A stretch of 64,000 nucleotides of DNA from Pantoea alfalfae (GTDB lineage Bacteria > Pseudomonadota > Gammaproteobacteria > Enterobacterales > Enterobacteriaceae), in assembly GCF_019880205.1 (NCBI RefSeq), contig NZ_CP082292.1:2914001-2978000 (forward strand), in the 5' to 3' direction. This document shows, in pieces, positions 38,335 through 46,132 of this stretch. The notes beneath the pieces were generated by a model, which searched no databases, was not told where the DNA came from, and saw nothing but the letters and a program-made list of their open reading frames with translations. Both the position numbers and the translations under genes were made by a program. Position 1 is the stretch's first letter. The number at the start of each line of letters is the position of its first letter.

Positions 38335-38931
38335 TCAGGAGAGATCGTGAAGTGCTTTGCCAGGCGGCGGACCCAGCGTGAAATCGCTGAAACGGATCGC
38401 CAGTCCCTCGCGTTCAGGCGAACAGCCCATCACGCCGACAAAACGCCGCATCTGACCCGGCCACGGGCAGAGCCGCAACAGTGGCCAGGTCAGGCCGTCG
38501 GTGGAGTACTGGATTCGTAATGCCGCCTTTTCCAGCGTGGCGCGCAGCCAGAACTGACGCGCATCACCGGGAAATACACCGGTAGACCAGTCGGAAAACT
38601 CACGCGTGACTACGCTGCCAATGGCAGGCTGATCATCGTTAAACTCAATGCCCGCCTTAACCCAGTGCGTTTCGCTATCCTGAATAAACAGACCAGCCTG
38701 ATCGTAGAGCTGACTGAAATCCGCCCTCACCTGCACCTGAACTGTAAAGTCGTTTTCCACCCAGAAGCCAAAAGCGTGGCCGCTGTGACGTTCGAAGCCG
38801 TACCAGGTACGCTGCCAGAAATCGCTGTTCAGCGCGGTTTCAAACCTCAGCGTATCGCCATCCAGACTGTGTACCGGCGGCTGATTAATCCAGACGCTAC
38901 CTTCAGCGGTAATGGAACTGACTGCTGTCAT
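38335..38931 (-). CDS. DUF1349 concanavalin-like protein
   Basis: 198 residues from the ATG at 38931, which sits about 6 bp after AAAGGAGT; a GTG two codons earlier is possible. The jelly-roll pattern of DUF1349 is visible: DFWQRTWYGFERHSGHAF, DQAGLFI, WVKAGIEFNDDQP and FVGVMGCSPEREGLAIRFSDF. No signal peptide. Proteins of this family are thought to bind carbohydrate, but no function is established. Confidence 0.85.
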   Translation of the reverse strand: MTAVSSITAEGSVWINQPPVHSLDGDTLRFETALNSDFWQRTWYGFERHSGHAFGFWVENDFTVQVQVRADFSQLYDQAGLFIQDSETHWVKAGIEFNDDQPAIGSVVTREFSDWSTGVFPGDARQFWLRATLEKAALRIQYSTDGLTWPLLRLCPWPGQMRRFVGVMGCSPEREGLAIRFSDFTLGPPPGKALHDLS

Positions 38932-39286
38932 AGGCACTCCTTTGGGTAAGTTAAACCGCCCGCGTTCTGGCCGATCTGCGGCGTGGCGATTGACCTGATT
39001 ATCATAGCGTTGATTGGTGAACGGGCGGCAGACGATTTCGGCAAATCTGATGATGCCGATGTGGCAGGCAGTGAGGTCAGCAGACCCGTGGCTGCAGACA
39101 CGCCGGTTCCGTTAGCGGTTTCGCTTATATACCTTTTATTCTTCTGCCGGAAATAAATAACAGCGACCAGGTCCAGCTCACTCAACTATTTCATTTTGTT
39201 AATAGCCTGGCGCAAATCGCATTTAACAACCAGACTTGTTTTGTCTGAGGGCAACTGAACTCATTAAATATAAGGATTAAGCCACC
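38932..39286. other. Intergenic region between DUF1349 and DUF2171 genes
   Basis: 355 bp with divergent promoters expected. An 85-codon minus-strand frame (38928-39185) overlaps the DUF1349 start and has no family features. I see no other element. Confidence 0.55.
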
Positions 39287-39523
39287 ATGGTAGATAAATC
39301 AGAAATTTTAGATCACGCGCAGGTTGTTGATGTGAATGGCGAACATGTCGGGATTGTCGACCACTTCGAAGGCGACGACAAAATTAAGCTGGCGAAAAGC
39401 GATCCTGAAGCGGGCGGCAAACACCACATTATTCCATTCAGCTGGGTGAAAGAGGTTGATGATAATAAAGTCATCCTTTCTAAAGCCAAAGCGGATGTTG
39501 AAAGTGAGTGGCAGTCTGCATAA
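39287..39523 (+). CDS. DUF2171 domain protein
   Basis: 78 residues, soluble and acidic. The PRC-barrel-like pattern VVDVNGEHVGIVDHFEGDDKIKL, then HHIIPFSWVKEVDDNKVILSK, is typical of DUF2171. Members are often induced by stress and are thought to bind ligands or other proteins; no precise role is known. Monocistronic, with its own terminator. Confidence 0.85.
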   Translation: MVDKSEILDHAQVVDVNGEHVGIVDHFEGDDKIKLAKSDPEAGGKHHIIPFSWVKEVDDNKVILSKAKADVESEWQSA

Positions 39524-39529
39524 AACATT

Positions 39530-39560
39530 AGCCGTGGCATCTGCCACGGCTTATTTATTT
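39530..39560 (+). terminator. Terminator after the DUF2171 gene
   Basis: Ten-base-pair stem AGCCGTGGCA / TGCCACGGCT with a TC loop, followed by TATTTATTTT, starting 6 bp past the stop. Confidence 0.85.
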
Positions 39561-39692
39561 TCTTTGCGTTAAGCTATTTTTTCTTATCACCCTGCCCGAA
39601 CCCGCTCATTTTATCGCTCTGCCCTTCTGCATTTGATGAAGAAACAACGCTTTCTGCATTTCCCCTGAATATACTCAAATTGTTCTGTTTTC

Positions 39693-40274
39693 TCAGAGGC
39701 TGATATTTTCTGGTTGCAGTAAGGAATAACAGCCAAATACGCCGTCGATCAGCAGATAGCTTTCTGATCCGGGCAATTCAAAATGCCACCATTCGGTCGC
39801 AATGCCGGTGAAGCCACCACCCAGCATGATGGCATTAAGCATCAGACGGTTACGCTGTGCCTGAACGGGCACCGCAGGGTGATAAGGATGGGAGTGCTCA
39901 CTCATCTCATCGAAGCCGGTACCCATATCAACGATTTCGCCACGCTCGTCGATAAGCGTCACGTCTACTGCGGTGCCGCGGCTGTGGTTTGATCCGCGCG
40001 TCAGCGGTGCGACATAGTCCTGATTCGGGCAGGCCTGCCACAGGATTGCCTGCGCGGCAGGTGGCCGGTACGCATCGAGGATCAGCAGTGAATAGCCCGC
40101 CACGTTTGCAATCCCGATGCTTTTCGCCAGCGCTTTTGCCGCATCAACGTGCAGCAGACAGCGCGCATCGCGGTAGATTGGCTGTCCGGTCAGGTTGTCG
40201 GCGGTGGCATATTTCAGGTCGATGGCTAACTGAGGAAAGGCCTCAGCAATATCAACAAGATTTTTACTTTCCAT
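39693..40274 (-). CDS. ddpX: D-alanyl-D-alanine dipeptidase
   Basis: VanX/DdpX-type zinc peptidase that splits D-Ala-D-Ala. Zinc-site motif SNHSRGTAVDVTL (SxHxxGxAxD) and the catalytic pair TEWWHFE are intact, and LILDAYRPPAAQ is conserved. 193 residues, no signal peptide, so probably cytoplasmic, where it could recycle D-Ala from wall turnover. No ddpABCDF transport operon lies alongside, unlike E. coli. Confidence 0.9.
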   Translation of the reverse strand: MESKNLVDIAEAFPQLAIDLKYATADNLTGQPIYRDARCLLHVDAAKALAKSIGIANVAGYSLLILDAYRPPAAQAILWQACPNQDYVAPLTRGSNHSRGTAVDVTLIDERGEIVDMGTGFDEMSEHSHPYHPAVPVQAQRNRLMLNAIMLGGGFTGIATEWWHFELPGSESYLLIDGVFGCYSLLQPENISL

Positions 40275-40697
40275 GATGAAGTGCTCCCTGTTTATGTGCT
40301 CTGTGGCGGGCTGGCCGGAGAAGATAGTTATGAGGCGGTTATCATGGCACTGCGGCGGGAGGAAAAAAAGATGTGATGGTTTTCTGAGTCTGGTCGTGAT
40401 GTGGCAGTTTGTTTACTCAGGATGCTGGCTGGCAGGTTTAAAGGCTTGAGAGATGAGTACAGGTGGAATAATCAGTTACCTGAATTCAGGAACTATAGCG
40501 TTTTATAAATAATTACAGTCAGATGAAAGGCGATATTTCAACCCCAGGAAATTCGAATCCTTTATCAATTTTACTTCACATGAAAGTGCAGCAGTTAATT
40601 ACTTTATTTTGCGATCTGCGCCGCAAATAATAGCGTTTAAATTGTGAATAAACTCGCTGATTTACATCGATTTTCAGCTGGACTTTATTCGTATTAG

Positions 40698-40713
40698 TTG
40701 ATTATATGTACAG
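40698..40713. promoter_or_regulatory. Degenerate LexA-like site upstream of symE
   Basis: TTG-N10-CAG with an AT-rich centre (TTGATTATATGTACAG), one base off the CTG-N10-CAG core. In E. coli symE is SOS-induced through LexA, and this is the corresponding position. Confidence 0.4.
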
Positions 40714-40714
40714 G

Positions 40715-40790
40715 TATTTAGCGCGATACAGAGGTGTTGGAGCACCCCTGCATCGCTAATCACAACCACTATTTAGCGAGAATAGAGATT
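40715..40790 (-). ncRNA. symR: Probable SymR antisense RNA
   Basis: The region just upstream of symE, read on the minus strand, ends in a long hairpin (GCGATGCAGGGGTG / CACCTCTGTATCGC arms, plus positions 40723-40756) and covers the symE leader. In E. coli the roughly 77-nt SymR RNA is made from the opposite strand at this place and represses symE translation. Ends are approximate and inferred from that arrangement. Confidence 0.5.
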
Positions 40791-41117
40791 ATGACTGAGT
40801 CAGAGTGTAATGCAGTTGACTTAAATCCAGAAGCCCCTTCCGTTACCCGGCGTAAATTAACGGTGAGTTACGCCAGCCGGTATCCAGACTATATCCGTAT
40901 TCCGTCGATCATTATGAAAGGCCAGTGGCTGGCAGCAGCCGGATTCACCACCGGAACCGAAGTTGAGGTGAGCGTTACAGAGGGCCGTATCGTGCTGACC
41001 GTGAAGCCACCCGAGCCTGTCGATGAGCAACTGGTTAATGCTTTAGCGCAGCTGAATAAGCTGCCTGCAAAGAAACAGAAGCAGGTGCTGGCATTGTCGG
41101 GTGTGACTGCGGGTTAG
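40791..41117 (+). CDS. symE: SymE family type I toxin
   Basis: 108 residues from the ATG at 40791. Close to E. coli SymE: RKLTVSYASRYPDYIRIPSII, MKGQWLAAAGFTTGTEVEV and GRIVLTVKPPEP, with the KLPAKKQKQV tail. The fold is AbrB-like. E. coli SymE was described as an SOS-induced RNA endonuclease-like toxin; later work reports DNA binding and nucleoid condensation. Weak ribosome site (AGAG), as expected for an antisense-controlled gene. Part of the accessory island. Confidence 0.9.
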   Translation: MTESECNAVDLNPEAPSVTRRKLTVSYASRYPDYIRIPSIIMKGQWLAAAGFTTGTEVEVSVTEGRIVLTVKPPEPVDEQLVNALAQLNKLPAKKQKQVLALSGVTAG

Positions 41118-41308
41118 CGGTGTTGAGGTGAAAGGATGCCGCTTCTGTTTGGGGAGCGGCAGATTAGTATTGCTGGCAATGATTATCCGTGTTTCTATAT
41201 TTAAAGGATCTTTTGCCCCGCCAACGTAGCGCTCCCCTGTTTTAATCGCCTTTTATAATGAGAGGACAGATAATCTATAGATTGGAATGATTTCAGGAGA
41301 ATTATTAG

Positions 41309-41410
41309 ATGGTTACTATCGCAAAATACAGATTATCGATGTACCCACTAATTTCCTGTAAGGATCGTACAACTATAAATGCGTGCCTAAAACAGGAATC
41401 AGGCAATTAG
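41309..41410 (+). CDS. Possible 33-aa peptide
   Basis: ATG at 41309 preceded by AGGAG, encoding MVTIAKYRLSMYPLISCKD and 14 more residues. It lies in the otherwise empty gap between symE and the first 107-aa membrane protein gene. The ribosome-site match is the only support; it could equally be a gene remnant. Confidence 0.25.
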   Translation: MVTIAKYRLSMYPLISCKDRTTINACLKQESGN

Positions 41411-41423
41411 CAGTGTATAGAAA

Positions 41424-41747
41424 TTAGCGCTTACATGCTCTGGTGAATTTATATGATTTCCATGCAAGATTCATCGGTATCACTAAATATACTACAACTG
41501 CTCCTACCATCAGGACGATTGCATATGATATCAGGCTTTGCTGATGTCCTTTTGCTACTCCATAAATGAAAAAAGAAATTAAAGTCGCCATGCAAATAAT
41601 TCCAGCCCAAAAACGCTTACTGAGTTCCTGGACGAGAGACTGCGGGGTGTATAATTTGTTCTCATCTCTGGTAAGCGTATCTTTTAGTTTTCGCAGATCT
41701 TTAGCTGAGAAACCACTTTGAAAAAGCTTTTGCTCAAATTCGTTCAT
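41424..41747 (-). CDS. 107-aa membrane protein, copy A
   Basis: N-terminal polar region (MNEFEQKLFQSGFSAKDL), then two membrane helices (about 48-65 and 72-92) and a basic tail (LAWKSYKFTRACKR). It is paralogous to the gene at 43127-43450: the same length, with the first ten residues and the FWxG and AWKSYKF segments shared; roughly half of all residues look identical. A canonical AGGAGG lies 6 bp before the ATG. Position beside a DUF4225 gene suggests an immunity or accessory role, unproven. Confidence 0.75.
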   Translation of the reverse strand: MNEFEQKLFQSGFSAKDLRKLKDTLTRDENKLYTPQSLVQELSKRFWAGIICMATLISFFIYGVAKGHQQSLISYAIVLMVGAVVVYLVIPMNLAWKSYKFTRACKR

Positions 41748-42311
41748 CAGATTCCTCCTGAAGTATGTTTCTATGCGTACGAAGATACCATCCTGACCAA
41801 CCTTTTTATATGATCTGCTTCGCCATCAGTGTTTATCTAACCTTGGATTAACCTTTTTTCAACTAGCTGAAAACCTACAGCGCGAGCAATTAATCGGCGA
41901 ATGCAAACATCAGAACTGTCGATAACAGGTTTTGACTTTACGAGCCTCCAGACAAAGCCATAAATTGGTACCATATCCAAACTACCGCATAGTCAAAGTA
42001 CTGCTATTGAATACGTGCGTACGAAAGAAAGCAAACCATTAAGGTATTATGACGGCAGTATAAAAACAAAGAGTATGTGGATGCTAAACAAAAGGTAGAA
42101 TTGGGTACCCTAAAGGATTTACTCCTGTTAGAAAGCCTATTGTTATATAAGAAATTTTTTATTTGAATTTGTTGCATGCTTCTGAGGCACCCCTTACTAA
42201 AACTGTCACCACTCCTTAAAATCTTCAATTTGTAATCTCTAAAAACTCCAGCTATTTTAGGATCTGATTAACCATGTCTGGTGAGAAAGACGCTTATATA
42301 AAGGTATTGTT
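41748..42311. other. AT-rich gap in the island
   Basis: 564 bp, strongly AT-rich. A 74-codon minus-strand frame (42004-42228) has no ribosome site or family features. It may contain decayed coding sequence, but I cannot identify any. Confidence 0.5.
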
Positions 42312-43130
42312 ATGGACAACTATTGGGACACCAGAAGACTCTCAAACTACTTTCTGACGATTGCAAATATTGAAGCTAATCAGTTAGTTAATGTAGCAAT
42401 CTCACTTTCACAATTTCATCTTAAAGATGCTCTTTTAAGAGTAAAATTTCAGGATGAAGTGCGTGATTTCGCTCGACTACAGCTCCATACGATTCGCAAT
42501 TCGACTTCGGATGATCAGTGTCAGGAGTGTATCCAGAATCTGAAGCAGGAAAGCCAGTATCTTAAGATTCAGGACAGAATGCTCAGAACTGGTGAAGCTG
42601 TCGTATCGTCTTCGGTGCAGTTTTACCATGACCATGAAAAGGTCATTGGGTATGTAATCAATGGCATCGGCGTGGTGTTGAGTGGCTTACAAATCGTGGC
42701 TGGGGTCGGTCTGATTGTGGGTTCTGTCACCACGGGTAATATTTTAGGTGTTGTAGCGGGTTCCACCCTGGTGATGAATGGAGTGGGATCAGGGATTGAG
42801 AGCATAGGTAGACTTAGCGGTGTGGCTCATCCATCTAACCCAATAAGAGATAAATATGAGGATGTGGCAGATTTCTTTGGCTTTGATAAGCGACTGGGAT
42901 TGCTAGCCTATCAGGTAGTTGATTTGACCACTTCATACTATGGCATTTTCAAGCTGACGTTGAAGCCAGAGGCCTGGAGGCTATACAAATATCTGCCAAC
43001 TGACTATTACCGCAAAGTACAGGTTATGAGTAAACCAGCACTTGCTTTTAAAGGCGCTGGAGCAGCCTATAAGGGGACTGGAATAAGTATCAACCTTTAT
43101 CAAATGCAAAATAGCCCCTCTCAAAACTAA
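42312..43130 (+). CDS. DUF4225-type protein, possible orphan toxin domain
   Basis: 272 residues. A helical, charged N-terminal half (1-105) precedes a long Gly-rich hydrophobic hairpin (about 111-162: YVINGIGVVLSGLQIVAGVGL ... GVVAGSTLVMNGVGSG), then GRLSGVAHPSN and a Tyr-rich C-terminus. This pattern fits DUF4225, a domain also found at the C-termini of Rhs-type proteins. AAAGG precedes the ATG. No Rhs repeats are attached. The hydrophobic hairpin would suit a membrane-active toxin, which is inference. Confidence 0.7.
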   Translation: MDNYWDTRRLSNYFLTIANIEANQLVNVAISLSQFHLKDALLRVKFQDEVRDFARLQLHTIRNSTSDDQCQECIQNLKQESQYLKIQDRMLRTGEAVVSSSVQFYHDHEKVIGYVINGIGVVLSGLQIVAGVGLIVGSVTTGNILGVVAGSTLVMNGVGSGIESIGRLSGVAHPSNPIRDKYEDVADFFGFDKRLGLLAYQVVDLTTSYYGIFKLTLKPEAWRLYKYLPTDYYRKVQVMSKPALAFKGAGAAYKGTGISINLYQMQNSPSQN

Positions 43131-43450
43131 CTTCTGGTTTTTCTGACAAACTTGTAGGATTTCCATGCCAGTCTCATAGGCGTAACAAAATAGACCACAA
43201 GGAATGCAAACGTCAGAACAACGATATATGGAATGGCATTTGAAGCATCTGCATTGAAAATGCCATCCAGTCCAATAAGCATCAAAATAATAAGAGCAAT
43301 AACTCCGCCCCAGAAGCGTTTACTTAGATCAATCACGAGGCTTTGAAGTGTATCTTTTTTTGACTCGTCTTTTTTTATAATACTTTTGAGTTTACCGATC
43401 TCTTTAGCAGAGAAGCCATTATTAAAGAGTTTTTGCTCAAATTCGTTCAT
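43127..43450 (-). CDS. 107-aa membrane protein, copy B
   Basis: Paralogue of the gene at 41424-41747: MNEFEQKLFNNGFSAKEI, two membrane helices (about 46-62 and 70-92), tail LAWKSYKFVRKTRS. It is convergent with the DUF4225 gene and the two stops overlap by 4 bp. The ATG at 43450 has AGGA 8 bp upstream; longer forms to 43576 are open but unlikely. Candidate immunity or partner protein of the DUF4225 product. Confidence 0.75.
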   Translation of the reverse strand: MNEFEQKLFNNGFSAKEIGKLKSIIKKDESKKDTLQSLVIDLSKRFWGGVIALIILMLIGLDGIFNADASNAIPYIVVLTFAFLVVYFVTPMRLAWKSYKFVRKTRS

Positions 43451-43958
43451 CTGATTCATCCTGAATGCCGTTGCGATACGAGCAAAATATAGCACAGTGT
43501 ACCTGAGCCAGGCTAACCCCCTCTTTGCATGGGCGGCACCGGTACCGCCCGATGATATTGTCTGCGCTGCTGTCATTGGTGTGGTGTAACCCGTTAATCC
43601 CGCGATGGCTGCCCCTCCTTAAGTGCTCTATCAATGCGCCGGTTACAGCTGACGAATAAGCGGCCAGCAATGCAGCTGCTGAAGCAGCGCCTGTAGCCGG
43701 TTTATGTGGCCAACGCAGCTCTGGCTGTACCCAGATGAGATGCGATCCCAAAGGTAAGGGAAAGTGGTGATGCACCTAATGAACACGATGTATGTATAAA
43801 TCCACACTAACTGGCGGTATTAAGCCCAGGTTATGATCTGATTTCAATGGCTACACAGGGTCACAATAGCCGTTTAATTAAACAGAAAAACTAGCGCGAG
43901 ATGAAGCAGCGTGGATATAACGATTAACCCTCATCAATCTCTTCAGATAAGGTTAAAA
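43451..43958. other. Gap with possible decayed coding sequence
   Basis: 508 bp. On the minus strand two overlapping frames (for example 43437-43775) show fairly GC-rich, coding-like composition between AT-rich flanks, but each is interrupted and none matches a family I know. Possibly the remnant of an older island gene. Confidence 0.4.
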
Positions 43959-44186
43959 ATGAAAACAATTACAATCGCAGCGACCATTTTATTACTCACA
44001 GCCTGTGTACCCCATAATGACAGACAACACGTTGTGGGCATGGCTAACCCAGCCTCTGTGTATTGTGAAAAGATGGGCGGCAAGCTGGACATAGTGAAGG
44101 GCCCGGATGGTGAATCAGGTTACTGTACTCTGCCAGGCGGAGAGCGCATCGAGGAGTGGGCGCTGTACAGAAGGGATAACCAATAG
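43959..44186 (+). CDS. DUF333-type small lipoprotein
   Basis: 75 residues from the ATG at 43959. Lipoprotein signal MKTITIAATILLLTAC, then the DUF333 pattern NPASVYCEKMGGKLDIVKGPDGESGYCTLPGGERIEEWALYR, with two conserved cysteines. The domain is found alone or beside heat-shock-type lipoproteins and its function is unknown. It lies in the island, reading the same way as the two small frames after it. Confidence 0.85.
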   Translation: MKTITIAATILLLTACVPHNDRQHVVGMANPASVYCEKMGGKLDIVKGPDGESGYCTLPGGERIEEWALYRRDNQ

Positions 44187-44235
44187 ACTCGTTAGTCGGA
44201 AGGCATATCAGGGCAGCTATCAAGGAGCCATAAGA

Positions 44236-44319
44236 ATGGGACGTGGCTTTATGAAAGAAGGATTACCAGCATACGGCCGCATTGATGTTCCTGATTTCAC
44301 AAAGTGTGTAGTGCGATGA
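44236..44319 (+). CDS. Possible 27-aa peptide coupled to the next gene
   Basis: ATG at 44236 with AAGGAG 8-10 bp upstream, encoding MGRGFMKEGLPAYGRIDVPD and seven more residues. Its stop overlaps the following ATG as ATGA, a layout typical of translational coupling. It could also be the tail of a truncated gene. Confidence 0.4.
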   Translation: MGRGFMKEGLPAYGRIDVPDFTKCVVR

Positions 44320-44528
44320 AAATACTGATATTTATTATAATCTTCTCCGCAACCTGGTTTCTCATACCTGAAAGCATCATCAGATCCCTGGTAGAAGGCC
44401 ACATTAGCGGTGATGGTGAAGGCGCTATGGATAGTTTCGAATTCACAGTGATTGCACTTAAGGCGGTGCTTTCTGCTCTGCTGGCCTTTATCGGTGTCTG
44501 GCTATATCGCAAAGCTAACCAACGATAA
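44316..44528 (+). CDS. 70-aa membrane protein
   Basis: Two membrane helices: MKILIFIIIFSATWFLIPE at the N-terminus and VIALKAVLSALLAFIGVWLY at the C-terminus, joined by a short acidic loop. The only plausible ribosome access is coupling to the 27-codon frame that overlaps it by 4 bp. No family recognised. The small size and island setting recall phage or toxin accessory genes, without proof. Confidence 0.55.
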   Translation: MKILIFIIIFSATWFLIPESIIRSLVEGHISGDGEGAMDSFEFTVIALKAVLSALLAFIGVWLYRKANQR

Positions 44529-44613
44529 CGAAGCGACATTCTGAAATAATCTCTATTTGTATGCCGATTTATGAAATGATGATTTGATCGTTTTGATCGA
44601 ATATTTTGCTCAT

Positions 44614-44636
44614 AAAAAACCTCGCCGAAGCGAGGT
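44614..44636 (-). terminator. Terminator of the coiled-coil lipoprotein gene
   Basis: Stem ACCTCGC / GCGAGGT with a TTCG tetraloop (minus strand), followed by TTTTTATG, about 50 bp beyond the stop. Confidence 0.85.
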
Positions 44637-44686
44637 GTAGTTAAAAAATTTTATAAGCGTTTATATAGCAATATTGAGAAAAAGGT

Positions 44687-45826
44687 TTATAACGAGCTTT
44701 TCTTAGCTTCTTCAATTTCTGCGTTGCAAGCATCTATGTTGTTGAAGTCATACTGAAGATAAACATATCCCTTACTGGAGTCATTGGCTCTTACCTCCAT
44801 TGAGACAGATGTGAGCCTGTTTTTAAGAGGTGTTGCAGACGATTCTTCCCATTGAGCTGAGAGGAAACGTTCCTTTTTGTTCAGCGCCATCATCCAGTCT
44901 TGAGGTTCTTTCCAGATTGAGCCTGAAAGTAAAAAATCGGTGCTTTTAGGTTTGCCATAGATTGAAGAGAGAGAATCGAAGAGTTCTTTGTATTTTGATT
45001 GGAGCGCAAGTCCATAACTGTCTGTATCAATGTTTTTACCTAACGCTCTGATTTGGCATAGGCCAGACTTTGGAGATATAAGTAGACCATAACCCTCAAA
45101 TTCAGTGTTCTTTTTCGGTGGAAATTTTACAGTGTAGAGATTTGTCACGCCCTCATAAGGCTTAAGCTCTTCACCGGTCATATCTTCGATATTCTTTTTG
45201 GTTAAACCTGACTCCAGGCCAAATGGCCCATCTCCCGGCGGAAGTAATGGCTGATTATTGTTAGCCTGAACTGCTTTCTCGATTGGCTTTGCTTCCGCAA
45301 CGTTGCCCTGCTTCAAATCAGATGGCATAGCGTTAGCAAGTCCATACCTGGCTGACAAATAGCGCTGTTGAAGCATCGCCATGGTTTGCTCCTGAGTTGC
45401 GATTGCTGCCAGTTTCATCGCAAGAACCAAGCCACCGCTATATTGGTTCGCTTCTGCTTTAGCCTGAGAAATCTGAGCATTTAACGCATCTATTTCGCTC
45501 TTAACTGAATCAGCCGCCGCCTCATCCGGTTTTATTACGTGTACATCCATTGTTATTTTTGCGCCTGACTCAATAGCATCAATTCGCTGCTTAATTAGCG
45601 CCTGGTTTGTTTTGAGAATCTCAACTCTGGCGCTGATTAAAGTCTTGATCAGCCCACCAGAGTAGTTCTGATTGGTGGCATTCGCGGACGAAATCTCACT
45701 TTCTGTTTGTGATAATTCTACCTTGAGTTGCTCTACTTTTTGTTTCTCTTCAGGAGAAAGCTCCTTTGGACCACATCCTGTCAAAATGAAAACAGATATA
45801 AAACATGCCAGAATAGACTTTTTCAT
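44687..45826 (-). CDS. Coiled-coil lipoprotein of unknown function
   Basis: 379 residues. Lipobox LTGC with acylated Cys18. Residues about 22-165 form a long Gln/Glu/Lys-rich coiled coil containing a duplicated YSGGL motif (55-59 and 129-133), each before a helix of similar length. A Pro-rich linker (QPLLPPGDGPFGLESGLTK) leads to a compact C-terminal domain (about 210-379) with SKYKELFDSLSSIYGKP. No family recognised. AT-rich, with its own terminator, near the island's tRNA end. Confidence 0.82.
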   Translation of the reverse strand: MKKSILACFISVFILTGCGPKELSPEEKQKVEQLKVELSQTESEISSANATNQNYSGGLIKTLISARVEILKTNQALIKQRIDAIESGAKITMDVHVIKPDEAAADSVKSEIDALNAQISQAKAEANQYSGGLVLAMKLAAIATQEQTMAMLQQRYLSARYGLANAMPSDLKQGNVAEAKPIEKAVQANNNQPLLPPGDGPFGLESGLTKKNIEDMTGEELKPYEGVTNLYTVKFPPKKNTEFEGYGLLISPKSGLCQIRALGKNIDTDSYGLALQSKYKELFDSLSSIYGKPKSTDFLLSGSIWKEPQDWMMALNKKERFLSAQWEESSATPLKNRLTSVSMEVRANDSSKGYVYLQYDFNNIDACNAEIEEAKKSSL

Positions 45827-45913
45827 TTCCTTGCCCCTTAGAAAAAAGCCACCCGAAGGTCGCTAGCTATCAGTTATGGTTTTCACATCCCATCTGTGAT
45901 TTGTCGATAATTT

Positions 45914-46132
45914 GCGTACCCTCAACACGGAGCAAGCTGGCTAATTCAGTCTGGAGTTCCGTTTTCTGCGCTGCAGGAAATGGGAGGCTGGGAAAGTATC
46001 GAAATGGTCCAGCGGTATGCGCACCCTGCACCTAACCATTTAACGGAGCATGCACGGCAAATTGATGCGATTTTTGGCAGTCGTGTCCCAAATCTGTCCC
46101 ATGTGGAAAATCTGGTAGTCGGAGGGAGGTGA
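45914..46132 (+). pseudogene. C-terminal remnant of a tyrosine-recombinase integrase
   Basis: In one frame the sequence reads [20 protein letters not shown], then [20 protein letters not shown], ending GGR and a stop at 46132. This is the phage-integrase C-terminal block, including the RYAH segment with the catalytic tyrosine. The upstream nine-tenths of the gene, with the active-site arginines, is missing. It ends 18 bp from the tRNA-Arg gene, the usual place for an integrase at an attachment site. Confidence 0.88.

Larger units (their letters stand above)
40275..40790. other. AT-rich left edge of the accessory island
   Basis: 516 bp without a protein gene. Composition becomes AT-rich from about 40480. 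The right end contains the symE leader, a probable antisense RNA and a LexA-like site. Confidence 0.55.

Noticed and set aside
40275..42000. Left attachment site as a copy of the tRNA-Arg 3' end
   Set aside because: I read through the left part of the island for the tRNA 3' sequence and saw no convincing copy; the left border stays undefined.
42004..42228. 74-codon minus-strand frame in the island gap
   Set aside because: AT-rich chance frame without ribosome site or similarity to the neighbouring families.
43437..43775. 112-codon minus-strand frame as an Rhs or PAAR fragment
   Set aside because: I compared it by eye with PAAR and Rhs core patterns and found no motif; left as unexplained sequence.
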